A DNA stretch of 45,678 nucleotides from Nephromyces sp. MM_2019 (GCA_015657535.1 JADHZB010001776.1:1-45678); one strand, 5' to 3'; positions 1 to 12,536 are shown, counted from the stretch's first letter. Program-made: numbers and translations. The notes: generated by a model not told the origin, from the letters alone.

Positions 1-2
1 TT

Positions 3-1682
3 GATAAACAAGCACAGCGTGACTATGAAGCGCGCCTTATTCGAACATTTCAAGAAAAGGCTGAAATGCTCAAGTAACATTACACACACATATATCTTTA
101 CATATATATATCATACACACACACATATACTTATTTTTACATATATATATATATACTTATATATTACATACACACACACTTATTTATACATACCTAGATA
201 TTCTTATATAGTACACACACACACACTTATATATATAGAATGTGTATCAAATGTTATTTGATTGTGTATGAAATGTTATTTGAGTGTGTATGAAATGTTA
301 TTTGTGTATGCATTTGAAAATTTATTTATATACCTTTAAATATATTGTCAAATTTATACACACATATTCATACAAATTTTCAAATAATTAAAATTTATAT
401 ATTTAGGGAGGAAGTTATTAAGGGTGCACACACACGTGATGTAAAAAACCAAGATATACAACAACTTTCTGAAGTAATTTTGTGCGTGTGTATGTGTGTG
501 TGTGTGTGTGTTTGTATGTTATAAATTTTGTGTGCATTGTATTTATGTCTTGTGTACGTGGGTCTGTGTGTGTATTATGAATTTTGTGTGTATTTCATTT
601 ATATCTTGTGTGTGTGGGTGTGCGTGTGTATTATGAACTTTCTGTTCATTGTTTTTATATCTTGTGTGTGTGTGTATGAATTGTGTTTATGTCTTGTGTG
701 TGTGTATATATTTATTTGAACTATGTGTGTGTGTGTGTGATCGTATTTAGGTGGAGATACCTCGAATTCATGAAGCGATAAAAATAGAGATTAAAGAACG
801 TGAAAGAATGGAAAAACGGTTTAACAATTTTCCATATATACACACATTTATATCTATACCAAATACTGATTATATATTATTTACACATAAAGCATATATA
901 TAAATACACACACATTAATTTTCTTATTACAGGTTAGCCAAACACTCAACAGATGAATTAAATCGAATATCTGAATCTCTTAGAATCGAAAAAATAGCAA
1001 GGTTAAATATACACACCAAGACACACACAATCACAGATACACACACACACACACACACAGTTTGTATGTGTTATTGTGTGTGTGTTTAATAATTATCCCC
1101 AGCATTCTCATTATTTTATAAACATGTTATCATTGTACAAGGAATATACATTTATATATATATTATAAATCTATTCATATATGTACTTATATGTATGTAG
1201 GTATGTGTGTATGTATGTATGTATGTGTATGTATATTTATATATATATATGTGTGTGTGTGTGTGTATTTGCAGAGATGAACAAACAAGTAGTATGCTAT
1301 CAATCATTGAACAAGTTGTAGCTGAGGTGAAATCAGAAGTACAACAAGTAATGAAATATTTGTTTGTATGTGTCTAAATATATGTGTGTATAATTTAATA
1401 TTGTTTATAATGTGTTTATTTATATATATATATGTAATTTAGATCAGTGTATGTTATGTCTGTACATAATTGAAAACTTTATCTAGTGTTTATCTGTTTA
1501 AAATTAAGATTTGTGTGTATATATGTGTGTGTGTGTGTGTGCATATATGTGTGTGTAAATTCATATATTGTATAAATGTGTGTAATTTTTATTAGGAACA
1601 TCAAAGTAGACAGGCCTCAGAAGAAATGCTTGTACAACTTATGGAAAGAACAATTGACCAAATCAAAGAGAGCCGTTTATAA
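3..1682 (+). CDS. SF-assemblin-like coiled-coil protein, C-terminal six exons (5' partial)
   Basis: Six short exons join in frame: 3-73, 407-473, 751-818, 933-1001, 1275-1347 and 1596-1682 (TAA). All internal borders are GT-AG and the phases match. They give the last 144 residues of a protein whose start lies left of the window. The product is almost wholly charged, heptad-like coiled coil, rich in Glu, Arg and Ile, with no membrane segment. The run VEIPRIHEAIKIEIKERER and the ending EEMLVQLMERTIDQIK resemble the C-terminal half of SF-assemblins, which build striated fibres at basal bodies and, in apicomplexans, the fibre that guides daughter-cell formation. The family call is from remembered sequence patterns, not a search. 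A generic coiled-coil protein is the alternative. Introns are 114-333 bases long and full of CA, TG and TA repeats. Confidence 0.68.
240..305. repeat. 22-base tandem repeat, three copies, in intron 1 of the SF-assemblin-like gene
   Basis: The block TGTGTATSAAATGTTATTTG recurs with anchors at about 249, 271 and 293, a strict 22-base period. It lies inside the intron between the first two visible exons. It is more complex than the flanking CA/TA microsatellite and probably arose by expansion of one diverged microsatellite segment. Confidence 0.8.
524..720. repeat. 56-base tandem repeat in intron 2 of the SF-assemblin-like gene
   Basis: A unit with an AATTTTGTGTG-like core, a T-rich stretch ending in ATCTTGTG, and a TG run recurs with anchors near 524, 580 and 636 (56-base spacing). 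A shortened copy follows near 679. The whole array is intronic and TG-rich on the plus strand. It creates open frames with no coding character (Cys, Val and Phe only). Confidence 0.7.
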
Positions 1683-4604
1683 TTTTCCCACACACATTTG
1701 TTTAAATAAATATATATATAAAATATACATGTGTGTGTGTGTAAACAGATTTTATATATATACGTTTAACCTCGAAAAATTGAATTTTAGATCAATTTCT
1801 TTTGTCTAAAAAACCGAGTTATTTTTTGATTCATTTTCTATTACTCATTTTTCTTAACACTACAACATCTATTGAAACTCTATACTAAATATAAATTATA
1901 CACACAATTTATAATATGTATTTGATATATATATTATTTACATTATATTAATTATACACACATAACAAACGTCATACTTACATACACTCTAGATTATACA
2001 TACACTCATACATATATAATATATTATACACAGACACCCTATTATATTATACCCATACAAACTTTGCATTCTAGTACATCTACACAAACTTTATATTATA
2101 TACACACACACACACACACTAAATTATACACTCAGAGACACACTATACAAAACACACTCAAACACGATCTATATCAAACCCACTCACACTCACATTATAA
2201 CAAAACCACTCACATACACTTTATATTAAACCCACTTACACACACACTCTAAGCTATACTAATACACAGATTCTATAACAAAGATATATATTTAATAAAT
2301 ATACATTACAGGAAATGATGTACACAAATTTATATAAATTCAAACGGTGTATTAAAAATAAATATGTCTTAATAATAGGAAATGTGAATTATATGCACAT
2401 TAAGTGAATTATAATGTGTGTAAGAAATGACAGTAGATGTGTTTAAAATTACATAAGAAAATATTATAAAATGTGTAAAATTGTATTATATTTAATTGTA
2501 AGCGTTAGTTTTTTTTCACCCAATTTTGAATTAAAATAATTTATTATTTTCTACGCAATCAAAAATTTCTCAATAAATTAAATGTGTGTTGTTGTGTGTA
2601 TGTGGGTGGGTGTGTATGTGTGTGGGTGTGTGTATATGTGTATGTGTAGCATCATGCATATTAATTAAATTCAGTTAAATAAATGTCTTATTTTATAGTT
2701 TAAAACGAATTACTTTATATGGCTAGACGATGCTGATGGTATTGAGGAGTTGCACCTGATGTAAAATAAATGAAATGTGTGTGTGTATGTGTTTGTTTGT
2801 AATCCAATGTGATATTATATGGGGCTATATATGTATATATACATATCTGTGTGTGTGTTTGTGTGTTTGTGTGTGTTAAAAAAAGAGCATAATCTAATTT
2901 TAAATGAAACCTATTAATATGTTATGTGTGAATTCATTCAAACACGTGATATTTTTTTTTAAAAAAAAATCCTTTATTTGTCGAGCATCAAGAACAATAA
3001 ATTATTACATATAAAAATGTGTAAAATTCTTTATGAATAATATATAATAGTATGTGAGTGTTGTTAATTACTCTAAAGTTATTCAATTTTGGAAATAAAA
3101 TGTGTCAATAAAATATATATATGGAATGTGAGCTTATAAATTATATGGTAAATATAACACATTGGAAATATAATATATATTTGATTATAGTGTGTAATTT
3201 AAAATTATTAATAAAAAGTGTAAAAAAATTAAATAACCAATTAAAATTTCAAATTTGGCAATATTTTTAACTCCTCACACAATTTTATCAACAACAGTTT
3301 TTCCTATTATACGCTTAAATCTCTCTCACACACACACAAACATTTTTGATTTTCAGTTCAAATTAGAGTAATATTAAACAAACTTGTATCGTTAATTGGT
3401 ATAAATATTTATTTTTGTAAATTGAGGTGATTTGTGTAAATGTCTTTGTATTAGTTTAATCTATGTTTATGTATTCTACTGTATCTATGTGTATAGGTTT
3501 CCTATACTTGCTTTTATGTTCGTATGTTCAGGTATGTGATGTGTGTGTTTGTGTGTAATGTGTGTAATGTGTGTTTGTGTGTGGTGGTTGTGTGGTGGTT
3601 ATGTGGTGGGTGTGTAATGCATGTGGTTGTATGATGAGATGTGTGAGTATTTGTTTGTGTGCGTGTATGTCTGTGTGAATGGATGATTTTTGGGCTAAAA
3701 AATTTTCTTCTTTTGTTTATGTGTGTGATTTTAATTGAGAAAATGGTGTGTGAGACCAGGAGAGAGATTGGAAGTTTGGTTGTTTTGTATGTGGTTATGG
3801 ATTCAGTGAGTAGGGATTGTATAGTGGGGCTCGGGTGCGTGTGGGGCGATATGCTTGACCCATGGGATCTAGAATGAGTAAATGAAATAAATGAGGTGTT
3901 TAGTAGGTGTGGGTGTGTGTGTGTATTTGTGTGTGAGTATGTGTGTGTTTGTGTGTGTGTATGTGTGTGTATGTGTGAGTGTGTGATCTAGTAAGGAGTA
4001 GTGATAGATCAGGAAGATCAATGAATTATGTGTGTAAGGGAAGGATGGAGTTAATTATGTGTGTGTGTGTGTGTTAATGTAGGTGTATGGGTGTTTATAT
4101 ATAATATAATTTCTATCTTAGAAAAATATATAAAAGAAAAACATCCTCATTTGTATCCGATAATAATCAAATACGTTCAACTGAATGTTTTGCATCTTTT
4201 CATACTATATATAAAGACTCAATATAATGTATAAATATAGTTGTTGTTGATGTTGTTCTCAATCTATCCAATTTCTCTACCCCTTTTTCTCTCATTCTTT
4301 CATACACTGTTCATTTTCTATCTCTATCTATCTATATATATATACGTGTGTGTGTGTGTGTGTGTGTGTGTGACAAACCAAGTCTCGACTATTTTACCCA
4401 GAATTATAATATATATCCAACACACACTTTTTTCATGTGTGTGTAATGCAATATATACTCATCTAGGGTAAATCAGATTCAAGTTGTTGAGGTAAAAAGT
4501 TAATAATTCAAAGGAAAAATTTTGATTATGAAAAAATATATATGAAATCTCAAATGAAATCTAGTCTCGAGGTGGGCGTCAGACACACACACACTTTTTT
4601 TTCT
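1683..4604. other. Microsatellite-rich intergenic region
   Basis: Dominated by CA runs (about 1960-2280), TG runs (about 2580-2660, 2780-2880, 3530-3660, 3900-4080, 4345-4371) and AT-rich spacers. The only segment resembling an exon is 2699-2760, listed separately. Open frames here are low-complexity products of the dinucleotide repeats. No RNA gene was recognised. Confidence 0.6.
2699..2762 (+). other. Orphan exon-like segment
   Basis: After a TTTTATAG acceptor-like sequence, one frame is open and reads FKTNYFIWLDDADGIEELHL. It then reaches either a GT at 2761 (GTAAAA, exon end 2760) or a TAA at 2762-2764. The other two phases stop at once or within ten codons. Its mixed amino-acid composition stands out in a repeat-rich stretch. 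No partner exon with a compatible phase was found, so it may be chance, a relic exon, or part of a gene not otherwise visible. Confidence 0.22.
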
Positions 4605-6154
4605 CTAATAAATTGCGTTTGAGAAATTTTCAGAATATGTTGAATTGAACTCACCATCTTCTGGCCTAATTTGGCCATAAGAAGCTTTTTGAGGAACAGC
4701 ACCATATTGTTGATAAGAGGCTTGATTTTGACGTGCATTCACGTTACCATTGGAGTATGATTGGGTTCCATCTTCTGTATTTCCAACAGTCATCAAATAT
4801 TGTTGATGTAAGAGAGCGTGTGCATGGTGAACAGCTAATACAGTGCCACTGATTGTAACTTGTCGATTCATTGTATTAGGTACCAATACACCTTTTTGTG
4901 AGACCTATATATGTATTGTAATGACGTATGTTTGTGGTATATGTTTGTATTATATGCGGAGGGGTGTATAAATTTGAAGAATAAGTGTGATGTATATTTT
5001 TTAAATATATGTTTGAGTGATATATAGCCTGAGTGTAAAATGAGTGATTGTTGATTTTGTTTATGTGGAATGTATGCAAGAGTGTAATATGTGAATTTAT
5101 TTTAGAGGTTCGAGAAATGAGATTTAGCATGTTTTTACGCTAAGTAATCTGAAAATTTATTGGTATTTTTGAATTACAAATGTTTTAGTGTATAGCTGGA
5201 TTAGTATATATAATTACGGTGGATTGAGTATATATCCAATTTAGACTCCAAATAATCAAAAGGAATTTATATGAAGTAGCAGATACTTGTTTAAGTAGTT
5301 CTAAAGCTTACCAATATCTTGGCACCGGTCCTCTTCATTATTTCCAACATACAGCTTCCTTGTTTACCAATAACAGCACCCATTGCACTATCTGGCATAT
5401 GGATGTGTATCTCACATTGATAGTGTAAAAATTGGGGTTGAATACCAGGGTATGATACGCTTTCGGCAGAATAAGTTTGATAGGCATAGTTCATTACTGG
5501 GGCGACTTGCATTGAAAGATCTGAGCTCCTATAATCGAGATTTTGGCATGTTTCTTTCAATTTGGGATCTTCTTGGATTTCTTTAATAACAGACATAGAG
5601 GCTTTCTTTACGGATTCATAGGTACCGAAAAAGTGTACCAATCTTTCTAATAATCCATTGTCGCGTTCAGAGACGACAACCTTGGCTCCACTGGATTCGC
5701 TTGTCTTTTTGATAGCTTGTCCGCCCCTACCAATGATTGAAGAAACAGCTGTCTTTGGTACAACCAAGGTACACATGATTTTTTCTTCACCATCTGGTGT
5801 GAGGTTTGATTCATTGTTGAACATATCTACTTTCATATTGCTTTCTGTACCATAACTGTGTGCATGTTGCTTAATCTTAGCCAAGATAATATCAATGGCG
5901 TCAAGTACACTTTCTAATGTACCAGATATGACACATATGCGTTGAAAAGTTGATGGGAAGTACGACTGTGTGCTAGACAAACGAATAGTACAATTTGTAT
6001 TCTTTTCTATAGTGGCTATTTCGTCACCGGATTTACCAATGATACTTCCAGCGATACCAGAAGCAACCAGCATCTTGATGTAGCATGGTCCATGGAGACC
6101 ACCGGTAGTGGGCCTGTTGGCTTGGTTGAATGAGTTTGTAGCTGTGGTCTGCAT
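4605..6154 (-). CDS. KH-domain RNA-binding protein (three KH domains, PCBP/Nova-like)
   Basis: Two exons: 6154-5312, which contains the ATG, and 4904-4605 (TAG stop), giving 380 residues. The intron (5311-4905) begins GTAAGC, ends TATAG, and splits KH3 in phase 0. Three KH domains carry the RNA-gripping GxxG loop: GKSG at residues 40-43, GRGG at 142-145 and GKQG at 263-266. KH1 and KH2 are close together. A linker of about 60 residues precedes KH3, which continues across the splice with VSQKGVLVPNTMNRQVTISG, a run typical of Nova/PCBP KH3. The C-terminal tail is rich in Gln, Asn, Ser and Tyr. The family binds pyrimidine-rich single-stranded RNA and regulates splicing, stability or translation. 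A strong donor-like GGTGAGT near the 3' end could allow a different C-terminus. The exact orthologue is uncertain. Confidence 0.9.
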
Positions 6155-9100
6155 CTTGTAATAGAATTATGAAGTTATTTAATGGGTAGATGCCAATCGA
6201 AAGGTGAAAACAAAAATTTAGAAAAGTATCTGGATAAAAAACAAGGTGTGTCGAGATTGGTGAGGTTTTATTATTCTTCTTCTTCACCACTTCAAAGGCT
6301 TTGTATGTACTGTGGACTTGTAAGATATATATAAATCGAGAGAAGAATATAAGTGTAGCAATTATAAGCTATGATGATGCCGAATAACTGGCTGATTATA
6401 TAATATGACTACTGAGAAGAATTTATTATGTATTGGTATACATGCGCAACAACTGTATGTACAGTAGAAGAAAATAATTAAAAGAAGAAAAAAGATAGTA
6501 TAAATGGAGATTCTAAATGGGTTTGTGGTGATTCTTAACGATAATGAGAAATGAGTGAGTGATTGTGTGTGAAAAGATGTTTCTGATGGGAGGAGGATGG
6601 TTTGGATTTTATACTCTATTATTTTGTAAAAATAAAAAAAAAGATGATTGTCCGCCTCAAAAGAAGATACAGTGTTAGAATGAGAGTTCAATGTGTAATA
6701 TCTATATGTATATATGAATCTAGATAGGTATTACAAAACAAAATTTTATTTTTTTAAAGCATGCGTGAGGATTGAGTTTAAATATGTGTTAGTTAATTAT
6801 GTAGAAGGTTTTGGTTTAACTGGTGGGGGTGATCTTGTTTTTTTTAACAAATTTTTTTTAATTTAGAAGCTAATAATTTATTGATAGCTACTACCATATG
6901 ACTTGATAAAAATAGCGTAATGAACATTTGTCTCGGTGTGGGGGTTGGTGGAAAGTGTTGGGGGTAGATAATATCAAACGGTGTGTTTTAGAGGCTCATT
7001 GGTCATGTGTGTTAACATTGAAGTTATGTTATTATTTAAAAACCTTGAATGGGATATGTAGGTGAGTGTGTGCTGATGAGTGAGTATGGGTGTCGTAGTG
7101 TGAGCGTGGAATTTGGTTGCATATGTGTGAAATGAGTTGGTTGAGCAAATTATCTATTGTGTGTAGGTGAATTTACTTTAGGTTTGTGTTTTACGTGTGA
7201 ATATCTATTATGTTTGAGTGGATATGTATTGTGTGTGTGCATAAGTATGAATGTTTTTATGTAATGTTTGTGGGGGGAAAATTAGAGATTGGCAAACAAA
7301 TTTCTTGATACAATTTTTGTCAAGCTTGTTCATATGTGAAACAGTTAGTTGTTTAGTTGCTTAACAGCTAGGTAAGTCTAGTTTTTCTTTGGGATTTAAA
7401 CAAAAGATTATAATTAATAGGTATTGTTAAAAAGTGATTGTGAAAGAATAAAAGCAAATAACAAAAATTGTAACAAGAATAATAAAAAGCATTTTGAATA
7501 AATGAGTAAGGATAACAGTATAGATAGATAGATACTAGGTATATATATATTTGTGTGTGTGACTGAGTAAGTTATGTCTGATTGAAAGCTGAGCTATTTA
7601 GACTCTCACACTCACCATTAAAATTATGCATATATAAGTTGCTTCCTTAAGAATTATTGTTATGATTATTCTTATCAAAATATTCCTAATGTTTTCATAT
7701 CCTTAGTTTTGTTTACGAAGTTGGTTATGTAATGCATAAATTATATAAAAGGTATATATATATTAGGAGTTTGAAATAACACTCATATTTACTATTTACA
7801 TTTATTTTTTGTGCATCAGATATTCTCTGTTATTTTGCAAAACATTCTATTAATCTAAGGTATAAGTATGGCTGTAGCATACACGTATATATAATTAAAT
7901 ACAAATTTGTAACCAAGTTTATGAAGTATAATCGCACATATAAATTACTTTATATTTTATATTTTATTTAATTGAGCTTGGTTATATAAATAAATATTGA
8001 AATGATAAATATTATGTATTAACAACAACTTAAACTTAATTTTCTTTATTTGTTATACTAGCACATCTCAAGTATATAATTATATACGACTTTGTGTAGC
8101 AAATAAGCTATATTTGAAAATTAAATTCCTAAAACATGCAGAATTGCAGTATGGTTTACTAAACTATATTTGAATATCGTAACAACAGTGTATATGGTTC
8201 AATGATTGGCGAGCTGTAAAACAATGTGCTGTTTGTATAATTTTTGACTAGAGCATATATAACTTTTGAATAAAATGTGTTTACATAATGTACTCTTTAA
8301 ATACGCCAAAATTCACATTTTAGATATAGGTTTTAATTGAAAATTATTTTTACACTTAAAAATATGTATGCGTGTGTATGCTCGTGTCTGAGTTCTCATG
8401 CTTGAGCTTGTGTGTAGTTCTTTAGATATATATGTGTTTGTGTAGTTATATGCAAGGGGGTGCGTATTGGTCTGAGTGTAGGTAAATAAATACGCTTGCT
8501 CATGGTTATATGTGTTTATGAATGCTTGAGCATACTTCAAAATATGTATTATATCCAAATTCCTGTGATAAAACTAGAGATACAAGTGGGCGTGTACGGA
8601 ATATATTAGAGCATAAAAATATCCGAAGATTACTAAGTAACTTCATTTGAGTAAACATTGATCAATATAATCAAGCGCTTTATGTGTGTAACAAATTAAG
8701 AAATTTCATTAAGCTTGGTTGATATTAAGTGATTTATAAAAATAGTAAAAAGCTAAATAAATGTATATAACTGTATAAATTAATAATTTTCAATTATTAT
8801 TTGTAGATAATCACCATTTAAATATTTTAGCTCCATTGGAAAACTAATAAATAAAGAAGATTGTAGCTCAATTAATTTGCGATTAAGATTATAAAAATAT
8901 AATTATTTTGTGCTTAACAATAATAAATCTCTTTTAAATAAGTTAATTTACTTAAAGTAAATATACTTAATGCGGTGAATTAGTATTGAATCGAGAGAAT
9001 TTATCTAATAAAAATACGATTTTATCTTTTAATTCACACAAGTTAAATTTTCAAAATAGTATTTTATATATTCGTTAATATCATTTTTAAATCTCAAACA

Positions 9101-10887
9101 GTTTTCCAAGACACTTTCAGTTTTCATTTGTTTAAAATCCATTCACTGCTAACTAAATTACATAATCTTCAAGTTTATAACATGAAACTAATTGAATTTC
9201 ACATATAAACTTGCAATACTTATCTATGTATATCAGCAAAGAATACAAGTTTATATCTAAAATAAAAATACAATATTTTATCTTCACATTTCCTGCATGC
9301 ACACTTCCTGTTATATAGATAATATAATCAAGTTTTTATGATTCTATATATTTTTTAATTACCATCTACCTTAGTAGATGTACTTTTTTTACACAATACA
9401 TAAAATTGTGCTTATACCTATAAAAAACAAGTCAATAAATAGCAAATCCCACTGCAAATATACATATATATATATGTCTATAAATATATACGGCCTCATA
9501 TACAAGCTAATTTGATAGATTTTTAATAAAACCAAAGCAGTAAAAAATTTAATTAAAAAATACACCATTAAATTAAAACACCATATTCTTGTAAATCTAT
9601 GAAAACAGGCAAATAGTAGGTAAGGGAACCTTAAAAATATTTACAAAAATTCGCAATAATTAGTGTACACACACATACACACATGTAGGAATATAAATAA
9701 AAAAGTATATACATAATGAATACATCAATTTATTTGTAATAGTCGAATATACAATTTAATGCATAAGTGATACTATCATAACACAACTTTATTTTGCCAA
9801 ATGTGCTTTTTAATTATTTTACAATGCCAAGAGCAAACATATCACACAGCTTAAAAATCTTGTGTGTACTTTCTTAAGCTTTAAATAAATTATTATATAG
9901 CATAGAATCTATTTTCAATAATTTAGCAAACTTTATGAATAATAGCTACACCTAAACTTAAAAAATATTTTACTTGGACTTAAGCTCGTGATTTTTTGTT
10001 AACTTTTAATATTTTTAGTTAGTTTAACTACATAAATTACGTATTTCCATGTAATTAGAATTGTTGAGGGGAAGAAATACATATAGAGTTGATAGTTTTG
10101 TTTACCTAAACCTTACTGTTGTGAATTGCTTGACTTCTAATTTTTGAAACTGACTCCAAAAATAAACTGTAAATCTGAATAATCATTTAATAAATTGCAA
10201 AAGATAGTTTTAACAATTACAGTAGATTTCTTTGCCTTAATGCAAATGCTTTCAAAAGTTTATCATATGTATAAGAATCCAATTTGTAAAATAACCATAA
10301 ATTATAAAATATAGACAAGAATTTTTAAAGCCTTTAAACATTAACATATTATAAATACTACAATACAGGACGCAACTAGCAAGCTTGTGATATGCTATAT
10401 GAACTAGTAGTAACAATAGGGACATCTTAATGGGAAAGATTTGCATGTTCAACCTGCACACAAGAATATTTCATGAAGTACACTTTTGAAATCCAGGCCT
10501 TACAAGTATAATATTTGTTAAAGATATTTAAGCTCCAACTAAATACAAGATCTTATATTCCAAACAAATCTTGTAAGTTAACTTGTTAAAAAATTTATTC
10601 CATACGTTTTTTAAACTATTATCTTGTGGAGATTGTTATTATTGACAATGTCAGTTGATATATTAATAAATCTGTAATGCTGGGTACGTAAAATTATCAT
10701 CACAATTTCGAATATAAAAATTAATACAACAAGTATACATGATTGCAGTGATCTCATCCATATAAAATCTTGTGTAAATTGACTAAATCTACTTGTTGAA
10801 ATGGATACATATAATTGAACATATTAATAATACAGCCTTTAAATTATTTATAATACAAAAGATTATTTACAAGGTAGGGATAGAAAT
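6155..10887. other. Gene-poor AT-rich spacer
   Basis: About 4.7 kb between the divergent 5' side of the KH gene and the 3' stem-loop of H2B. It holds homopolymer-rich A/T sequence, short TG-rich patches (about 6900-7270 and 8360-8530) and no open frame with normal protein composition on either strand. No tRNA, snRNA or other structured RNA was recognised. The first few hundred bases are presumably the promoter and 5' UTR of the KH gene. Confidence 0.5.
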
Positions 10888-10903
10888 GGCTTCGAGTGAA
10901 GCC
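10888..10903 (-). promoter_or_regulatory. Histone mRNA 3' stem-loop of the H2B gene
   Basis: On the minus strand this reads GGCTTCACTCGAAGCC: a perfect 6-base stem with a 4-base loop, the geometry of the replication-dependent histone mRNA stem-loop. It lies 147 bases past the H2B stop codon. The 16 bases, with the flanking A before and ATTT after, are identical to the element behind the intact H4 gene. By analogy it would bind SLBP and direct 3'-end formation without polyadenylation. That role is inferred. Confidence 0.85.
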
Positions 10904-11050
10904 TTAACAATTTGTGTGAAATTCATAAAATTATAACTCTTTCATTATCAGGATGAATATGTTTTGTAGGTTAAAAAAGTATCACAGGATTAACTCTTCT
11001 AGGGTGCTTTAACACCCAAATAGTGTGAACGTTATTGTTAGAAACTCTTC

Positions 11051-11410
11051 TTATTTTCCACCGGTATATTTTGTAACTGCTTTTGTGCCTTCAGAGACAG
11101 CGTGTTTAGACAACTCTCCGGGGAGGACAAGGCGGATGGCGGTTTGAACTTCTCGCGAAGACAAGGTGTCTTTCTTGTTGTATTTGCACAACTTTCCAGC
11201 CTCAGAAGCCACTTTATCAAAAGTATCAGCAATGAATGAATTCATGATAACCATAGACTTTTTTGAGATACCGATCTCAGGGTGTACTTGCTTTAATACT
11301 TTGAAAATATAAGATGAGTAAGTCTCTGATCGAGATTTCTTCATCTTCTTGTGAGACCCATCTGACTTGGGATTGCTTCCCTTTCCAGATTTACTAGTTT
11401 TAGCTGCCAT
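11051..11410 (-). CDS. Histone H2B
   Basis: Intronless, 119 residues. The core histone fold is evident: [20 protein letters not shown] helix 1 (here TYSSYIF), then [38 protein letters not shown] and [20 protein letters not shown]. The Lys of AVTKYT near the C-terminus is the position ubiquitylated in other H2Bs. The ending is TGGK rather than the animal TSSK. The N-terminal tail, about 30 residues, is short and rich in Lys, Ser and Gly. H2B pairs with H2A in the nucleosome. It is transcribed away from the two H4 copies, and a matching 3' stem-loop lies downstream. The ATG is preceded by an A-rich leader, and no upstream in-frame Met extends the protein. Confidence 0.98.
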   Translation of the reverse strand: MAAKTSKSGKGSNPKSDGSHKKMKKSRSETYSSYIFKVLKQVHPEIGISKKSMVIMNSFIADTFDKVASEAGKLCKYNKKDTLSSREVQTAIRLVLPGELSKHAVSEGTKAVTKYTGGK

Positions 11411-11584
11411 GTTTACAAATCAAAGTGATAGCAATATATAATGGAAAAGTAAAATTAACAAATATTAGAAATATAAAGAAGATTTTTTGTGATAAAAGTA
11501 ATTAAAAACAATTAGGGACGTAAGATAGAATGAACGCAGGCTAATTTTTAATTTTTAAGGGATTGTAAGATCATACATTTGGCG

Positions 11585-11599
11585 AACTAGCCATGTCTA
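11585..11599 (+). promoter_or_regulatory. 15-base histone upstream motif, copy 1
   Basis: AACTAGCCATGTCTA occurs here, 203 bases before the ATG of the broken H4 copy and about 175 bases upstream of the H2B ATG in the opposite direction. An identical 15-mer lies 196 bases before the ATG of the intact H4. Looser similarity extends a further 20 bases upstream (GATCA...). The matching distance and orientation point to a duplicated H4 promoter element. In this intergenic position it could also serve H2B. The preceding TTTGGCGAA resembles an E2F-type site, which is only a suggestion. Confidence 0.6.
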
Positions 11600-11787
11600 A
11601 CTTGGTGCTGACTTCTATTTTCTCACATCACTCCCTAAAGAAACGTTCTATATCTTCATTTAATCTACAAAAGTTTTTAATATTTTAATAAGAAGATAAT
11701 CTCTTTTCTTATTAAAAAAGTTTTTGATTCACTCGTTTCCTTTGAACCTTTTTTATTTTACTCTAATTATTACAACCATTTAACAAA

Positions 11788-12055
11788 ATGCCAAGACTTC
11801 AATACGATCCTAGAGCAATTAAAAAAAGAGTTAGAATAAACCCACCATTCGCCGTTTAGCGAGAAGAGGTGGTGTAAAACGTATCTCTGGTCTTATCTAT
11901 GAAGAAGTCAGAGGTGTCATTGATGTTTTCTTAAAAAATGTCATCAAGGATTCTGTTAATACACAGAACACGCTCGCCGTAAAACTGTAACTGCTATGGA
12001 CATTGTTTACTCTTTAAAGAGACAAGGCAAAACTCTATACGGTTTTGGTGGTTAA
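11788..12055 (+). pseudogene. Histone H4 pseudogene
   Basis: A full-length but broken relative of the H4 gene at 13141. The leader ending TAACAAAATG and the ATG are conserved. The first 16 codons align one-for-one in length with the intact gene but are heavily diverged (starting MPRLQYDPR). About 40 bases are then missing, corresponding to H4 codons 17-30. From 11838 to the stop the DNA is nearly identical to the intact copy, with fewer than ten substitutions and one further single-base deletion near 11958. The ATG frame hits TAG within 25 codons, and the H4 frame is broken again by the second deletion, so no complete H4 can be made. A decayed stem-loop follows at 12234. Confidence 0.92.
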
Positions 12056-12233
12056 AAATTTTATTTTATTATCTTTTACTAAATAAAAGTCAGTGTTATG
12101 ATTCCACAACGCTTTGGAAATTTTAAAATCGTTTTTGATATGGAGGATATATATATACACATTCGGATTAATTGACTATTATTCACACATATTTATTCAA
12201 TTGAAATTTTATGATTACATTTAAAAAATTGAA

Positions 12234-12249
12234 GGCTTCATTAGAAGTC
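12234..12249 (+). promoter_or_regulatory. Decayed histone 3' stem-loop behind the H4 pseudogene
   Basis: GGCTTCATTAGAAGTC matches the H4/H2B element GGCTTCACTCGAAGCC at most positions. The loop has changed (ATTA for ACTC), and one stem pair has become G-U. It could still fold in RNA. It lies 178 bases past the pseudogene stop, farther than in the intact H4 (94 bases). Confidence 0.7.
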
Positions 12250-12536
12250 ATTAAACCAAATGTACTTTAAATTTAGTTTATTATCCAGATAGTTCACACC
12301 ATTTTATTAGAAATCATAAAATTAGAATATGCTAAAAGTACAAAATTTATTGATGATAAGCCAATATATACTTGAGGAATAATTATAAAGCAAATAAATT
12401 GGCATTATTCCATACTATAAAAAGTTGCTTATGTAAAGTTGTTTTTATATTTCTTTATTTAGTACATTGTGTATTTCCTTGTAGAAACGTATGTATTACT
12501 TTGATATATACTAGAATAAGAGTTGAAGGAGAGAAT

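Noticed and set aside
2951..2970. Perfect T-run/A-run inverted repeat
   Set aside because: Homopolymer inverted repeats are expected by chance in such AT-rich DNA. There is no gene end nearby that would make it a terminator.
3659..3877. A 72-codon open frame on the plus strand in the TG-rich spacer
   Set aside because: Composition follows the TG repeat (Val, Cys, Met), there is no splice partner, no family likeness and no conserved-looking motif.
5383..5855. Plus-strand open frames opposite the KH gene
   Set aside because: They are shadows of the minus-strand KH1-KH3 coding exon, which has three clear GxxG motifs.
6155..10887. Search for hidden exons or small nuclear RNAs in the long spacer
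   Set aside because: No phase-consistent exon pair and no U1, U2, U4, U5 or U6 signature was recognised by eye. A covariance-model search could still find a divergent RNA.
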